A DNA stretch of 64,000 nt from Terriglobia bacterium (GCA_020073185.1 JAIQFT010000016.1:20831-84830); one strand, 5' to 3'. Shown: positions 36,042 through 47,030, numbered from the stretch's first letter. A program made the numbers and translations. The notes: generated by a model not told the origin, from the letters alone.

Positions 36042-36587
36042 ATGACCCACCAGGCCCTGGTCGAACTCGCTGTCCGCTGGCTGCGCACGAGGTATCGGTG
36101 CGGCATCATCCTTTCCGAGCAGGCCTGCTGCAGCGGTGAAATTCCTGACGTGATCGGCTGGAAAGCGAGCTGCCGGTCCGTCCTGATCGAATGTAAGGTC
36201 TCGCGCGCCGATTTCCTCACCGACCGCGGCAAGCCCTGGCGCGTCGATCCCCAGGTCGCCCTCGGCTGCGAACGCTTCTACATGGCGCCGGCGGGTTTGA
36301 TCGCCGCCGCCGAACTGCCTCCCGGATGGGGACTGCTTGAAGTTCGCGGGCGCAAGCTGGAGATCGCCGTCGCCTGTAATAAGCGGAAATCGCTGCGCAC
36401 GCCCGAAGGCCTGCTCAACGAGATGAACCTGCTGCTGGCCAGCTTGCGGCGCGTGGAAATCCGCATCGAACCGCAGACCATCACCGACTTTTTGAAATGG
36501 GAGAATCGCCTGGCACGCTACAACGGCGGCGCGCTGCCGCAGGGCGTCAGCGACCCGACCGGGCTTAACGCGTACTTGCGTGTTTAG
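36042..36587 (+). CDS. PD-(D/E)XK nuclease-like protein
   Basis: A 181-residue protein from ATG 36042. The core GEIPDVIGWKA followed 10-12 residues later by VLIECKVSRADFL is a PD-(D/E)XK arrangement (Asp about 36, Glu-Cys-Lys about 50-52), as in MmcB-like and phage-type nucleases. The segment GERFYMAPAGLI-like CERFYMAPAGLIAAAELP matches small restriction-fold proteins of similar length. The C-terminal part (LLLASLRRVEIRIEP) is helical. No partner methylase or recombination gene is adjacent. DNA cleavage is inferred from the motif only. Confidence 0.6.
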   Translation: MTHQALVELAVRWLRTRYRCGIILSEQACCSGEIPDVIGWKASCRSVLIECKVSRADFLTDRGKPWRVDPQVALGCERFYMAPAGLIAAAELPPGWGLLEVRGRKLEIAVACNKRKSLRTPEGLLNEMNLLLASLRRVEIRIEPQTITDFLKWENRLARYNGGALPQGVSDPTGLNAYLRV

Positions 36588-36703
36588 GTCACGGCTTTCG
36601 CAATTGTCACTGACTAGCTGTGACCCCCGTCACAGCTACTCTGTTCGCTGCTAAGATTTAATTCTGCTTCCCGCCCAATCCCGCACCCATCGGAAAGGAG
36701 CTC

Positions 36704-38281
36704 ATGGCAAAGATTCAGCGCGCCATCCTCAGCGTCACCGACAAGACTGGTCTGGCGGACTTCGCCAAACAACTGGCAGACCTCGGCGTCGAACTCATCT
36801 CCACCGGCGGCACTGCGCGCCTGCTGCGCGACAGCGGCATCAAGGTCAAGGACATCTCCGAGCTCACCGGCTTCCCCGAGATGCTCGACGGCCGGGTCAA
36901 GACGCTGCATCCGCGGGTGCACGGCGGCATCCTGCACCTGCGCTCCAATCCCGAGCACCGCTCCACCGTCGCCGAGCACGGCATCCAGCCCATCGACATG
37001 GTGGTGGTGAACCTCTACGCCTTCGAGAAGACCGCCGCCAAGCCGGGCGTGCGCCTGGACGAACTGATCGAGAACATCGATATCGGCGGGCCTTCCATGA
37101 TCCGCTCGGCGGCAAAGAATTTTCACGACGTCGCGGTCGTGACCTCGCCCGTCGACTATCCCGCCATCGTGGACGAAATGCGCTCCTGTGGCGGCGAACT
37201 CTCCGGCGCCACCAAGTGGAAGCTGGCGCAGAAGGCCTTCGCCCTCACCGCCTCGTACGATTCCGCCATTGCCTCCACACTGGAGCGCGTGCACGCCAAC
37301 GGCGACTTCGAACTCCAGACCCAGGATGGTTTTGCGGCCACCTTGCGCCTTCGCTACAACAAGGTGATGAACCTGCGCTACGGCGAGAACCCGCACCAGA
37401 AGGCGGCCATGTATTCCGACGGCACCAGCGCCGGCGTCGCCAATGGCAAGCAGCTCCAAGGCAAGGAACTCTCCTACAACAACATCGTTGATCTCCAGGC
37501 CGCCTGGGACCTAGCCGCCGAGTTCGACGAGCCCTTCTGCGCCATCATCAAGCACACCAACCCCTGCGGCAGCGCCGTGGGCAAGGATTCCATCGAAGCC
37601 TTCCGGCGCGCCTTCGAGTGCGATCCCGTATCCGCTTTCGGTGGCGTCATCGCGCTCAACCGCCCGGTGGACGGCGCCATCGCCGAAGCCATCGCCGGCC
37701 TGCGGCATAACGGCGTGGCCCTATTCATCGAGTGCATCATCGCTCCCGCCTTCGACGACGCCGCGCGCGCCCGCTTCGGCAAGCGCAAGGATCTACGCCT
37801 GCTGGAAGTCACGCCCGCGCCCATGAAGTACGTCATGAAAGCCATCTCCGGTGGCGTGCTGGTTCAGGACAACGACCTGCACAGGCTCGATCCTGCCTCG
37901 GTGAAAGTGGTCAGCCAGCGCCCGCCCACCGAGCGGGAAATGCGTGACCTGCTGTTCGCCTGGAAGATCGGCAAGCACGTCAAGTCGAACGCGATTCTTT
38001 ATGCCAAGGACGGTCGCAGCGTCGGCGTCGGCGCCGGCCAGATGAGCCGCGTCGACTCCGCCAAGATCGGCGCCATGAAATCGCTGCTGGGAACCAATGG
38101 TTCAGTCGCCGCTTCGGACGCGTTCTTTCCCTTCCCCGACGGCGTAGAAGAAATCGCCAAAGCCGGCGCCACCGCCATCATCCAGCCCGGCGGCTCGGTG
38201 CGCGATCAGGAAGTGATCGACACTGCTAACAAGCTCGGTCTTGCGATGGTGACGACCGGCATCCGGCATTTCCGTCACTGA
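36704..38281 (+). CDS. purH: bifunctional AICAR formyltransferase / IMP cyclohydrolase
   Basis: A 525-residue enzyme for the last two steps of purine synthesis (AICAR to FAICAR to IMP). The N-terminal IMP cyclohydrolase (MGS-like fold, about residues 1-195) has [15 protein letters not shown] and [15 protein letters not shown]. The formyltransferase half has [12 protein letters not shown], the active-site IKHTNPCG (Lys about 283, His about 284) and the C-terminal [23 protein letters not shown] precedes the ATG. The length is normal. Monocistronic. Confidence 0.95.
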   Translation: MAKIQRAILSVTDKTGLADFAKQLADLGVELISTGGTARLLRDSGIKVKDISELTGFPEMLDGRVKTLHPRVHGGILHLRSNPEHRSTVAEHGIQPIDMVVVNLYAFEKTAAKPGVRLDELIENIDIGGPSMIRSAAKNFHDVAVVTSPVDYPAIVDEMRSCGGELSGATKWKLAQKAFALTASYDSAIASTLERVHANGDFELQTQDGFAATLRLRYNKVMNLRYGENPHQKAAMYSDGTSAGVANGKQLQGKELSYNNIVDLQAAWDLAAEFDEPFCAIIKHTNPCGSAVGKDSIEAFRRAFECDPVSAFGGVIALNRPVDGAIAEAIAGLRHNGVALFIECIIAPAFDDAARARFGKRKDLRLLEVTPAPMKYVMKAISGGVLVQDNDLHRLDPASVKVVSQRPPTEREMRDLLFAWKIGKHVKSNAILYAKDGRSVGVGAGQMSRVDSAKIGAMKSLLGTNGSVAASDAFFPFPDGVEEIAKAGATAIIQPGGSVRDQEVIDTANKLGLAMVTTGIRHFRH

Positions 38282-38494
38282 GGCGCGGCAAGGATGGCAA
38301 GGATGGATGATGATAATGATACGTGGCTTGACAACCGGCGCGGTGTGCGCCATTGCGGAACTTTGGTAACGCGTCTTTCTCCCTACGCCAACGCAACTCC
38401 CTCTTGAATTTCGCGTAAAATTAGAGTGACACCCGCCGGAAGGGATTAGCATCCAACCCGTGGAGTGGTATTTCTGTCTCGATTAAGGACGTCA

Positions 38495-40603
38495 ATGATC
38501 ACCGGTAAGCCCGCCTTAGTTGTACTTCTGCTTGCCTCCCTGGGTGGTGCAGCGCAAACGGCTCCGGCCGTCAATCCCGCACCCGCATCGCAAGCCCCAG
38601 CCGCTGCCGCCCCGAACACCTCCAAGCAGGCCAGGAAAATCGACCACGCCGCCTCGTATTACCACTACGCCCTGGCCCACATGTACGAAGAGTTGGTTGC
38701 GATCTATGGCCGTCCCGAGTACGCCAACAAGGCAATCGACGAATACCGGCTTGCCATCGAGAACGATCCCGCCTCCGAATTCCTGAACGCCGGCCTGGCG
38801 GAGCTTTTTGCCAAGACGGGCCGCATCCGCGACGCGGTACTGGAGGCGCAGGACATCATCAAGCGCGATCCCAACAATCTTGAGGCCCGCAAGCTGCTCG
38901 GCCGCATCTACCTGCGCTCGCTCGGCGACCTGCAGGCGGGCACGCAGTCGCAGGAAATCCTGAAGCGGGCCATCGAGCAGTACGAAGCCATTGTCCGCCT
39001 CGAGCCCAAGAACCTGGAGAACCATGTCCTGCTGGGCCGGCTCTACCGGCTCGACAACGAACTGCTCAAGGCGGAGAGCGAATTCAAAACCGCGGTCAGC
39101 CTGGAGCCCGGCTCCGAAGAGGCGCTCACCACCCTCGCCTATCTCTACAACGAGGAGGGCGACTCGGCCCGCGCCGCCGAGGTACTGAAGAAGGTTCCCG
39201 AGTCGCAGCGCACCGGCAAGCTCTACTCCGCGCTCGGTTACACCTACGAGCAGCAGAAGGACTACAAGAACGCCATCGCGGCGTACAAGAAAGCCGCCGA
39301 TCTGGATCACGACAACCTCGATGCGGTGCGCGGCCTGGCGCAGAACTTGATGAGCGACAATCAGAACGACGCCGCGCTGGAGCAGTACAAGACCATCGTC
39401 GAAGCCGACCCGCACGACGTTCAGAGCCTGATGCGCATCGCCGAAATCTACCGCCGCAGCGGCCGCTTCGACGATGCCCTCGCCACCCTCAAGAAGGCCG
39501 ATGCCGAGGTGCAGGACTCGCAGGAAGTCCCCTACAACATGGCCGTCATTTACCAGGCGCAAGGCAAGTTTGACGACGCCATCCAGGTGCTCAACCGCCT
39601 GTTGCAGAAGAACGAGAAGCCCGACGGCACCTTCACCCCCGGCGAGCGCAACAATCGCGCCGTGTTCCTGGAGCGTCTGGGCACCATCTATCGCGACACC
39701 GGGAAGACGCAGCTCGCCATTGATACTTTCAAAAAAATGCTCGTCCTCGGCGACGACAACGTCACCCGCGGTTATCAGCAGTTGATTGACACCTACCGCG
39801 AAGCCAAGCAGTGGAAGGAAGCCACCGCCATCGCGCAGGACGCGGTCGCCAAGCTTCCCAAGGACCGCAATTTGAAGATGGTGCTCGCGGGCCAGTTGGC
39901 CGACACCGGCCAGGTGGACCAGGGCCTCAGCCTCATCAAAGGCATGCTCAAGGGCACGCCCGACGACCGCGAGGTCTACATCTCCCTGTCGCAGGTCTAC
40001 AGCCGCCTGAAGCGCTGGCCGGAAGCCGAGGAGGCCCTGGCCAAGGCCGACCAGCTCTCCAGCAAGCCGGAGGAGAAGGACTACATCATCTTCGTTGCCG
40101 GATCCATCTATGAGCGGCAGAAGAAGTACGACAAGGCCGAGGAGATGTTCAAGAAGGTGCTGGCCAACGATCCCAACAGCGCGGTCACCCTCAACTATCT
40201 CGGCTACATGCTCGCCGACCGCGGCGTGCGCCTGGAAGAAGCGCTCGGGTACGTGAAGAAAGCCATCCAGCTCGATCCGCAGAACGGCGCCTATCTCGAT
40301 TCGCTCGGCTGGGCCTACTTCAAACTGGGCAACTACGAACTGGCGGAAGAGAGCCTCCGAAAGGCCATTGATCGCATCCAGAACGATCCCACCGTGCTCG
40401 ACCACATGGGCGACTTGCTGCAGAAGACCGAGCGCCTGAAGCTCGCAGCCGCCTACTGGGAGCGCGCGCTGGCCGAGTGGGCCAAGAGCGTGCCCACCGA
40501 CGTGGACAACACCGAGGTCGCCAGGGTGCAGAAGAAGCTCGACTCTGCCCGCGTCCGCCTGGCCAAGCAGAACGAACGCAAGGCGGAAGCGGTGAAACCC
40601 TAG
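38495..40603 (+). CDS. large secreted TPR-repeat protein
   Basis: A 702-residue protein. The ATG at 38495 gives a signal peptide (KPALVVLLLASLGGAAQ) and has AAGGACG upstream. An Ala/Pro linker (about residues 25-50) leads to about 13-15 tetratricopeptide repeats that fill the protein to residue ~650; examples are KAIDEYRLAIENDP, NAIAAYKKAADLDHDNLDAV and KAEEMFKKVLANDPNSAV. The tail is charged. Such arrays scaffold protein complexes, here on the periplasmic side. No specific partner is indicated by context. Confidence 0.82.
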   Translation: MITGKPALVVLLLASLGGAAQTAPAVNPAPASQAPAAAAPNTSKQARKIDHAASYYHYALAHMYEELVAIYGRPEYANKAIDEYRLAIENDPASEFLNAGLAELFAKTGRIRDAVLEAQDIIKRDPNNLEARKLLGRIYLRSLGDLQAGTQSQEILKRAIEQYEAIVRLEPKNLENHVLLGRLYRLDNELLKAESEFKTAVSLEPGSEEALTTLAYLYNEEGDSARAAEVLKKVPESQRTGKLYSALGYTYEQQKDYKNAIAAYKKAADLDHDNLDAVRGLAQNLMSDNQNDAALEQYKTIVEADPHDVQSLMRIAEIYRRSGRFDDALATLKKADAEVQDSQEVPYNMAVIYQAQGKFDDAIQVLNRLLQKNEKPDGTFTPGERNNRAVFLERLGTIYRDTGKTQLAIDTFKKMLVLGDDNVTRGYQQLIDTYREAKQWKEATAIAQDAVAKLPKDRNLKMVLAGQLADTGQVDQGLSLIKGMLKGTPDDREVYISLSQVYSRLKRWPEAEEALAKADQLSSKPEEKDYIIFVAGSIYERQKKYDKAEEMFKKVLANDPNSAVTLNYLGYMLADRGVRLEEALGYVKKAIQLDPQNGAYLDSLGWAYFKLGNYELAEESLRKAIDRIQNDPTVLDHMGDLLQKTERLKLAAAYWERALAEWAKSVPTDVDNTEVARVQKKLDSARVRLAKQNERKAEAVKP

Positions 40604-40637
40604 TTTCGAGTTTCAGTTTCAGTTTCGAGTTTCAGTT
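40603..40637. repeat. stutter repeat of TTTCAG/TTTCGAG
   Basis: Tandem variants of GTTTCGAGTTTCAG directly after the TPR gene stop, running into the terminator stem. The complementary phrase (GAAACTAGAAAC) appears 100 bases on, before dgt. Confidence 0.65.
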
Positions 40638-40638
40638 G

Positions 40639-40668
40639 GTCCGGCCGGAGATGGCCGGACTTTCTTTT
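40639..40668 (+). terminator. rho-independent terminator after the TPR gene
   Basis: GTCCGGCC (40639-40646) and GGCCGGAC (40653-40660) form a perfect 8-bp stem around GGAGAT, followed directly by TTTCTTTT. A textbook intrinsic terminator. Confidence 0.85.
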
Positions 40669-40734
40669 GCCACAGATCAACAGTGATCAACGCAGATTGA
40701 AAATGTTCCGACCTGCTTTTGCATCGACCATCGA

Positions 40735-40797
40735 CCGCTTTCTCGCAACTCGCAACTCGAAACAACTTGAAACTAGCAACCAGAAACTAGAAACTGT
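40735..40797. repeat. stutter repeat (GCAACTC / GAAACTAG) before dgt
   Basis: GCAACTCGCAACTCGAAAC followed by AACTTGAAACTAG, AACCAG and AAACTAGAAACTG. Each unit is a near copy of the one before. It ends 5 bases before the dgt ATG and replaces the usual ribosome-binding region. Confidence 0.65.
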
Positions 40798-40801
40798 CTT
40801 C

Positions 40802-41935
40802 ATGCTCGCTCCCTACGCCGCGCGCGTTGAACAGAGCCGCGGGCGGCGTCATCCCGAGGCTTCGCACCCCTACCGCACCGACTACCAGCGCGACCGCGAC
40901 CGCGTTGTCCACGCGCGCGCCTTCCGCCGCCTCGAGGACAAAACCCAGGTCTTCACCCGCCGCTACTCTGACCACTTCCGCAACCGCTTGACCCACACCA
41001 TCGAGGTGGCGCAGATTTCGCGCACCATCGCCGCACAACTCGGGCTGGAGGTGGACCTGGTCGAGGCGCTTGCGCTGGTTCACGACATCGGCCATCCGCC
41101 CTTCGGCCACGCCGGCGAAAAGGCGCTCGACGCCGCCATGCGGGCCCACGGCTCCTTTTTCGACCACAACCTGCACGCGCTGCGCATCGTCGAGGACTTC
41201 GAGCAGCGCTACGCCGCCTTCCGCGGGCTCAACCTCACGTTTGAAGTCCGCGAAGGCATCATCAAGCACTCCCGCGATTGCAGCCCGCAGGAGTTTCCCG
41301 AGCTTGCCGAGTACCTGCTCGACCAGCGTCCGCCGCTGGAGGCGCAGCTCATTGACCTCACCGACGAGATCGCCTACAACACCGCCGACCTCGACGACGG
41401 CTACGAGGCCCACATCCTCAAACTCGAGGATATCCGCGCCGGCCTGCCCGTCTTCAATCGCTTTTACGAACAGGCGGAGGCGCGCTATCCGGCAGTCCGC
41501 GAGAAACTGAAATTCAACGAAGCGCTCAAGGCCGTGCTCGACCGCATGGTTTCCGACCTGATCTCGGCGGCATGCCGCCGCATCGACGAAGCCGGCGTGA
41601 AGTCGCTCGCCGACGTTCGCGCCTGCCCCACGCGCTTGGCCGGCTTCAGCGCTGAAGTCGAAACCGAGCGCCTTCAGTCGAAGTCATTTCTCCACGAAAA
41701 GCTCTATTACAGCGACGCACTGCGACCGGAAAAGTCCGGCGCCGAGCGCGTCGTGACCGAATTGTTCTCCTACTGGACGGCGCATCCCGAGTCGCTGCCC
41801 ACGAGCTATCGCGAGCAGACCACCCGCGAGCCCGTGCACCGCATTGTTTGCGATTACATTGCCGGCATGACCGACAGCTTCATCCTCCACCAGCACCGGG
41901 AACTCTGTGGCAACGGTGGAAGCGCCGGGCTCTAG
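40802..41935 (+). CDS. dgt: deoxyguanosinetriphosphate triphosphohydrolase-like protein
   Basis: A 377-residue HD-domain dNTPase that splits dGTP (or other dNTPs) into nucleoside and triphosphate, balancing DNA precursor pools. The start MLAPYAARVEQSRGRRHPE matches the family, so the upstream open frame through the stutter repeat is rejected. HD motif residues: RNRLTHTIEVAQI (His), LVHDIGHPPFGHAGE (His-Asp) and DLTDEIAYNTADLDDG (Asp). The length matches the shorter family branch. No Shine-Dalgarno is visible. Confidence 0.9.
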   Translation: MLAPYAARVEQSRGRRHPEASHPYRTDYQRDRDRVVHARAFRRLEDKTQVFTRRYSDHFRNRLTHTIEVAQISRTIAAQLGLEVDLVEALALVHDIGHPPFGHAGEKALDAAMRAHGSFFDHNLHALRIVEDFEQRYAAFRGLNLTFEVREGIIKHSRDCSPQEFPELAEYLLDQRPPLEAQLIDLTDEIAYNTADLDDGYEAHILKLEDIRAGLPVFNRFYEQAEARYPAVREKLKFNEALKAVLDRMVSDLISAACRRIDEAGVKSLADVRACPTRLAGFSAEVETERLQSKSFLHEKLYYSDALRPEKSGAERVVTELFSYWTAHPESLPTSYREQTTREPVHRIVCDYIAGMTDSFILHQHRELCGNGGSAGL

Positions 41936-42009
41936 TAGTTCCTGGTCGGTTCCGCCCAGCCACCAGCGACCAACTACCGAAAACGTGAACTCAGCTAAAA
42001 TCAAAAGCG

Positions 42010-42702
42010 ATGAAGCCCACACCGTTCCTGCTTCTCCTGTTTGCGTCTTCCCTCTGCGTCGCTCAAAGCACCGCCGCCGTCCCCGTCACCAGGGAACCTC
42101 ACCACCACCTCATTCTGGAGAACCAGTACACGCGCGTCTTCGATGTCACCGTCGCGCCCCACGAATCCACGCTCATGCACCGCCACGACAACGACTACGT
42201 TGCCGTCATCCTCTCGCCCTCCGAGATTCAGAACGCGGTCGAAGGCAAGCCCGTCACCACCGGACGCGCCGGACTGGGCGAAGTGCGCTTCGTCTCCGCA
42301 CCCATGACTCACCGCCTCACCGACACCGGCGACAAGCCGTTTCGCAACATCACCATTGAAATTCTGCACAAGAAGTCACCCCAGGCGAACGTGCCCGCCA
42401 CCGAGCGCGGCCTCGACGTCGGCCACGGCGGCATGAGCGACGTCGTCGTGGACAACCGCGAGGTGCGCGTACAGGAAGTGCAGATTGGCCCCGGCGGCAT
42501 GCTGCACAAGCACACCCACAAGTTTCCTTTCCTGGTGGTGGCCATCAGCGACCTCGACCTGCACAACATGCCGCAAGGCAAGCCGGCGACCATGCTGCAT
42601 CAGAAAGCCGGCGCGGTGAAATGGATCGGCGCCGGTTCCACCCACGAAATGATGAACATGGGCAAGCAGCAAGCCCACTTCATCGAGGTCGAATTCAAGT
42701 AG
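42010..42702 (+). CDS. secreted two-domain cupin protein
   Basis: A 230-residue protein with a signal peptide (PFLLLLFASSLCVAQS). Two cupin-like units follow: the first has HESTLMHRHDNDYVAVI (about residues 50-66), the second GGMLHKHTHKFPFLVV (about 155-170) and a late STHEMMN. The His/Glu clusters suggest metal binding. The substrate is unknown. A TAAAAT box lies 13 bases upstream of the ATG, without a Shine-Dalgarno. A strong terminator follows. Confidence 0.75.
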   Translation: MKPTPFLLLLFASSLCVAQSTAAVPVTREPHHHLILENQYTRVFDVTVAPHESTLMHRHDNDYVAVILSPSEIQNAVEGKPVTTGRAGLGEVRFVSAPMTHRLTDTGDKPFRNITIEILHKKSPQANVPATERGLDVGHGGMSDVVVDNREVRVQEVQIGPGGMLHKHTHKFPFLVVAISDLDLHNMPQGKPATMLHQKAGAVKWIGAGSTHEMMNMGKQQAHFIEVEFK

Positions 42703-42746
42703 CGAATCGAGGAAACAGCCTGCCCAAAACGAAAGACAAGAACAAA

Positions 42747-42774
42747 GGCACGGAAGCCGCTCCGTGCCCTTTTC
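42747..42774 (+). terminator. rho-independent terminator after the cupin gene
   Basis: GGCACGGA (42747-42754) and TCCGTGCC (42761-42768) form a perfect 8-bp stem around AGCCGC, followed by a CTTTTC tract; AAC AAA upstream of the stem makes it usable from both strands. It separates the cupin gene from the convergent membrane-protein gene. Confidence 0.85.
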
Positions 42775-42809
42775 ATTTCTTCATCCGTGAAAATCCGCGG
42801 CGATCGTGG

Positions 42810-43334
42810 CTACACTTTTGCCGTAGCCGGCTTCACCAACTCGATGATCGCCGGCACGCTGAACACTACCGCGCTGAACAATAGATCCGACACCACCTCG
42901 TTGCGGAAAAACGGCAGTGCGGCGGCATAGCACGCCGCCAGACCGCTGAGGTTGTGTGGGTACATGTTCCACACCAGCCACACCGCGAAGTTGCTGATGG
43001 CGAAAAACGACACCGCCGTCGCCAGGGCCGCGCCCGCGATCCGCGCCGGGCCGGCATTCCTACCCAGCAGCGTTCCCAACCCGACCACTGCCGCGTACCA
43101 GGCGATGGTGGCAAGATGATCGACCGTGTAGGGATACCCATAGACAAACTTGGTCAGCACGACATCGCTGCCCGCCAGCAGCAGCACTGGAATCCACGCC
43201 TGCTTCCGCGGACCGCGCGCCCCGAAAAACAACAGCGAGGCGCCCACCGGCGTGAAGTTCAGCCACATTTCAGGACGCAGCAGAAGCAGAAAACGGGTCG
43301 CAATGGCGAGAACCACAAACAGGTAAGCCAGCAT
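42810..43334 (-). CDS. DUF6580-like integral membrane protein
   Basis: A 174-residue protein with about five hydrophobic helices. The N-terminal block LNFTPVGASLLFFGA and the later SNFAVWLVWNMYP with LPFFRNEVVSDLLFS match small ECF-substrate-binder-like membrane proteins (DUF6580). These are often found near cobalamin or vitamin uptake genes; none is seen here. Function is not assigned. The ATG at 43334 lacks a good Shine-Dalgarno beyond GAGGAATT. Confidence 0.65.
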   Translation of the reverse strand: MLAYLFVVLAIATRFLLLLRPEMWLNFTPVGASLLFFGARGPRKQAWIPVLLLAGSDVVLTKFVYGYPYTVDHLATIAWYAAVVGLGTLLGRNAGPARIAGAALATAVSFFAISNFAVWLVWNMYPHNLSGLAACYAAALPFFRNEVVSDLLFSAVVFSVPAIIELVKPATAKV

Positions 43335-43412
43335 GAATTCCTCCCCGATGTCAGGCGATGATTCTCATGCTGCGGGCGTTGAATCGTCAAGCGGAACCCG
43401 CCGCGGTCCCAG

Positions 43413-44492
43413 CTAATCCGGTTGCTGCGGCTGCGACCCGAACCACTCCGCCACCTCGTGCATGTTCGGGTCCAGCAGGACGCGCGCCCCCAGCGTGTGG
43501 TTGCGCCGGCGAACCAGGTCGGGATATTCGAAGCGCAGGTCGTAGAAGCGCACCACGTATCCCTTCTGCCCCGCTTCCGTGGGCTCGACTTCCACCACGG
43601 GATACTGTGCCCAGTCCAGGTACACCCGTCCCAGCCGCGTGTTCTTGGCAGCCTCGAGCACCGGCGTCTCCTCCCGCTTGTAGCGGGTTTCGCTGCGTGC
43701 CCCCGGATCCACCTCCGGCACAAGGGAATCCACGATCACGCGCTCGTAGAAGTTCTCCGTCTCCACCACCCCGTACCACTTGAACGGATTCAGGTAATAG
43801 GGAAACGCCGACACCCGCAGCGGCGCGGCCTCGTGATACAGCCGCGCGTCCAACGCCGCCACCGCGCGCCGATGCTGATAGTCCCGCACGCCCCAGAGCG
43901 CGACCATCAGCACTAGCGCGGTAATGGCTCCGCCCTGTCCCCGGGGACGCCGCCGCACCCCGATCTCCTCATTAATCAGCGCGAACAACGCTGGCAACGC
44001 CAGTCCCGCCAGAAAGAACGCGTACAGCAGCGGCTCGAAGATGAACACGATGTCCCACGAATACCACCTGTAGGAGAACGGCTCGAACGGCCGCACCCCG
44101 TAGTTGTTGGTGAAATCCAGCAGGATATGGCTCAACGCGGCAATCAGCGCGAACCCGTACAGCAGGCCCCAGCGCGGCGTTTTCGGCAGCACTGGACCCG
44201 TGGCCGCGCCCGCGGGCTCCGGTCCTCTCCTCCGTTTCACCAGCCACAGCAGGTAGACAAAGCCGATGACGAAGGCAGCGACAAACGGCGCTCCGACGAA
44301 TGCGTGCGTGATCCCCCGGTGATGCGCGAAGCCATCAATTCGGCTCTTGAAGGACCAGACAACGTCGAGGTCGGCCGCTTCCGCCGCCAACACGCACGTG
44401 GTGGTCGCCAGCAGCGTCTTGCGGTTCAGCCCGGCGGCGCGCGAGATGCAGGCACCGGTCAGAAAATGGGTCAGCGGCTCCAAGCTGTACAC
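43413..44492 (-). CDS. YdjM/YbcI-type membrane-bound metal-dependent hydrolase
   Basis: A 359-residue membrane protein with a GTG start. The N-terminal metal-site pattern LTHFLTGACISRA, AADLDVVW and HHRGITHAFV is that of the YdjM (DUF457) family, whose E. coli member is LexA-controlled. About five helices are followed by a soluble C-terminal part (about residues 215-359) with YPVVEVEPTEAGQKGYVVRF. The reaction is unknown. It is transcribed toward the DUF6580 gene, 78 bases away. Confidence 0.75.
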   Translation of the reverse strand: MYSLEPLTHFLTGACISRAAGLNRKTLLATTTCVLAAEAADLDVVWSFKSRIDGFAHHRGITHAFVGAPFVAAFVIGFVYLLWLVKRRRGPEPAGAATGPVLPKTPRWGLLYGFALIAALSHILLDFTNNYGVRPFEPFSYRWYSWDIVFIFEPLLYAFFLAGLALPALFALINEEIGVRRRPRGQGGAITALVLMVALWGVRDYQHRRAVAALDARLYHEAAPLRVSAFPYYLNPFKWYGVVETENFYERVIVDSLVPEVDPGARSETRYKREETPVLEAAKNTRLGRVYLDWAQYPVVEVEPTEAGQKGYVVRFYDLRFEYPDLVRRRNHTLGARVLLDPNMHEVAEWFGSQPQQPD

Positions 44493-44600
44493 AATATCAA
44501 AATCGTCCTGTCAACTGACTCCTGACTACCGGCTCCTGACTCACGCCTACATTCCCTGCGACGTACGCGGCCACCTTTCATCTCTGTAGTCGAAGGAATA

Positions 44601-45017
44601 ATGAATAATAACGAGGAACTTATGTCCAAACCTGTCCCTGTCGGCGCCCGCGCCGAACTTGAAATGACGGTCGAGCTGAAAGACACGCTCACCGGCGTTC
44701 ACCCCGAGCTTCCGCCAGTGCTTTCCACGCCACGAATGATCCGCCTCATGGAGGAGGCGTGCTTTCACGCGCTGCAGCCCTACGCCGAGGGTGACGAGAT
44801 CACCGTCGGCACGCACATCAACGTCTCGCACAAGGCCGCCACCGGCATCGGCATCAAGGTGAAGGCCGAGGCGGTCATGGAATCCTTCGACGGTCGCTTC
44901 TACACCATGCGTGTCCGCGCCTGGGACGAGGACAACGAAATCGGCAGCGGCACCGTGAACCGCGCCTTCGTCGGCGTCGCCAAATTCATGTCGCGGGTGA
45001 AGAGCAAGGGTGCATAG
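44601..45017 (+). CDS. hotdog-fold thioesterase (FlK-like)
   Basis: A 138-residue protein related to fluoroacetyl-CoA thioesterase FlK. Visible elements are LSTPRMIRLMEEACFHAL (Ser/Thr and Glu of the active site) and GTHINVSHKAAT (His), then AFVGVAKFM at the end. FlK-like proteins hydrolyse short acyl-CoA esters; fluoroacetate resistance is specific to one host, so here a general acyl-CoA role is more likely. AAGGAA precedes the ATG. Confidence 0.75.
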   Translation: MNNNEELMSKPVPVGARAELEMTVELKDTLTGVHPELPPVLSTPRMIRLMEEACFHALQPYAEGDEITVGTHINVSHKAATGIGIKVKAEAVMESFDGRFYTMRVRAWDEDNEIGSGTVNRAFVGVAKFMSRVKSKGA

Positions 45018-45067
45018 TCGTCGGGCTCACGCACACACTAAAGCTCTCGTTGCCTTTGGTCCTTCCA

Positions 45068-45097
45068 TGCAGGTCTGAAGCCCTGCTCCACCCGATT
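45068..45097. repeat. half-copy of the GAAGCCCTGCTCCACCC dispersed repeat
   Basis: TCTGAAGCCCTGCTCCACCC repeats the right end of the element at 2572-2690. It lies between the thioesterase gene and tgt. Confidence 0.6.
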
Positions 45098-45107
45098 ACT
45101 GGTCTGA

Positions 45108-46361
<1,254 letters not shown>

Positions 46362-46548
46362 GCGGCTGGGGTTCCCGGGATCCGTCGGTTTTTGATGATC
46401 GTTCGGCCGCGCGGGTGCCGACCTGTAGGGCGGAGCCGCGACAGCGCGCCGCTGGAGCTTGCCCTGAGCGAAATCGCGAGGCGCGCAATGGGTGGTGGCT
46501 GGAACGCTGCCCCAGATATCCGGCGCATAAGAATGCGCAGGAGGAGAT

Positions 46549-46896
46549 TTGCACGATTTGACATCGCAAGTAATGGTAATGGCCCTGGCCCAGGGCTCTT
46601 CAGGCGGCCGCGGAAGCTCCCTGGTGACGTTTGCTCCCCTGGTCCTGATCTTTGTCATCTTTTACTTCCTGCTGATTCTTCCTCAGCAGAGACGACAAAA
46701 GAAGTGGCAGCAGATGTTAAGCGAGCTGAAGACGGGGGACCGCGTGGTGACCAGCGGCGGACTGCGCGGCACGGTGATCGCTTTGCGCGATGATTCCATC
46801 CACTTGCGCGTCCCGCCCGACAATTTGCGCCTGGAAGTCAGCCGCAGCTCGATCGTTTCCGTCACCTCGGGCGAAGAGACGAAGACCAGTGGTTAA
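46549..46896 (+). CDS. yajC: preprotein translocase subunit YajC
   Basis: A protein of up to 115 residues, single-pass inner membrane (FAPLVLIFVIFYFLLILP) with a basic RRQKKWQQML stop-transfer and a cytosolic part that starts LKTGDRVVTSGGLRGTV, the YajC hallmark. It associates with SecDF to aid export. The start is uncertain: TTG 46549 or 46558 behind AGGAGGAG (46539-46546), or ATG 46573. Its position before secD-secF matches the usual yajC-secDF order. Confidence 0.88.
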   Translation: MHDLTSQVMVMALAQGSSGGRGSSLVTFAPLVLIFVIFYFLLILPQQRRQKKWQQMLSELKTGDRVVTSGGLRGTVIALRDDSIHLRVPPDNLRLEVSRSSIVSVTSGEETKTSG

Positions 46897-46907
46897 CGTA
46901 TCAGGGC

Positions 46908-46960
46908 GCGACTTCAGTCGTGCCGGACTGAGCTAGAAGGAATCGGGGCTTCAGCCCCTG
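46908..46960. repeat. palindromic intergenic repeats (CGACTTCAGTCG; GGGGCTTCAGCCCC)
   Basis: GCGACTTCAGTCGTGC followed by GGGGCTTCAGCCCC (46945-46958), a perfect 6-bp-arm palindrome. Relatives of the first lie at 63714-63732. They fill the yajC-secD gap. Confidence 0.6.
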
Positions 46961-47030
46961 CCGAATGTACGCGGCGTTAGCCGCCGAGGTTTTTTGGCCA
47001 TCGACCATCGAGGGCCGACCATCGACTGAC

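Noticed and set aside
40603..40800. Possible CRISPR or tandem array in the TPR-dgt gap
   Set aside because: Units are 5-12 bases, imperfect and without unique spacers; no cas gene is in the window.
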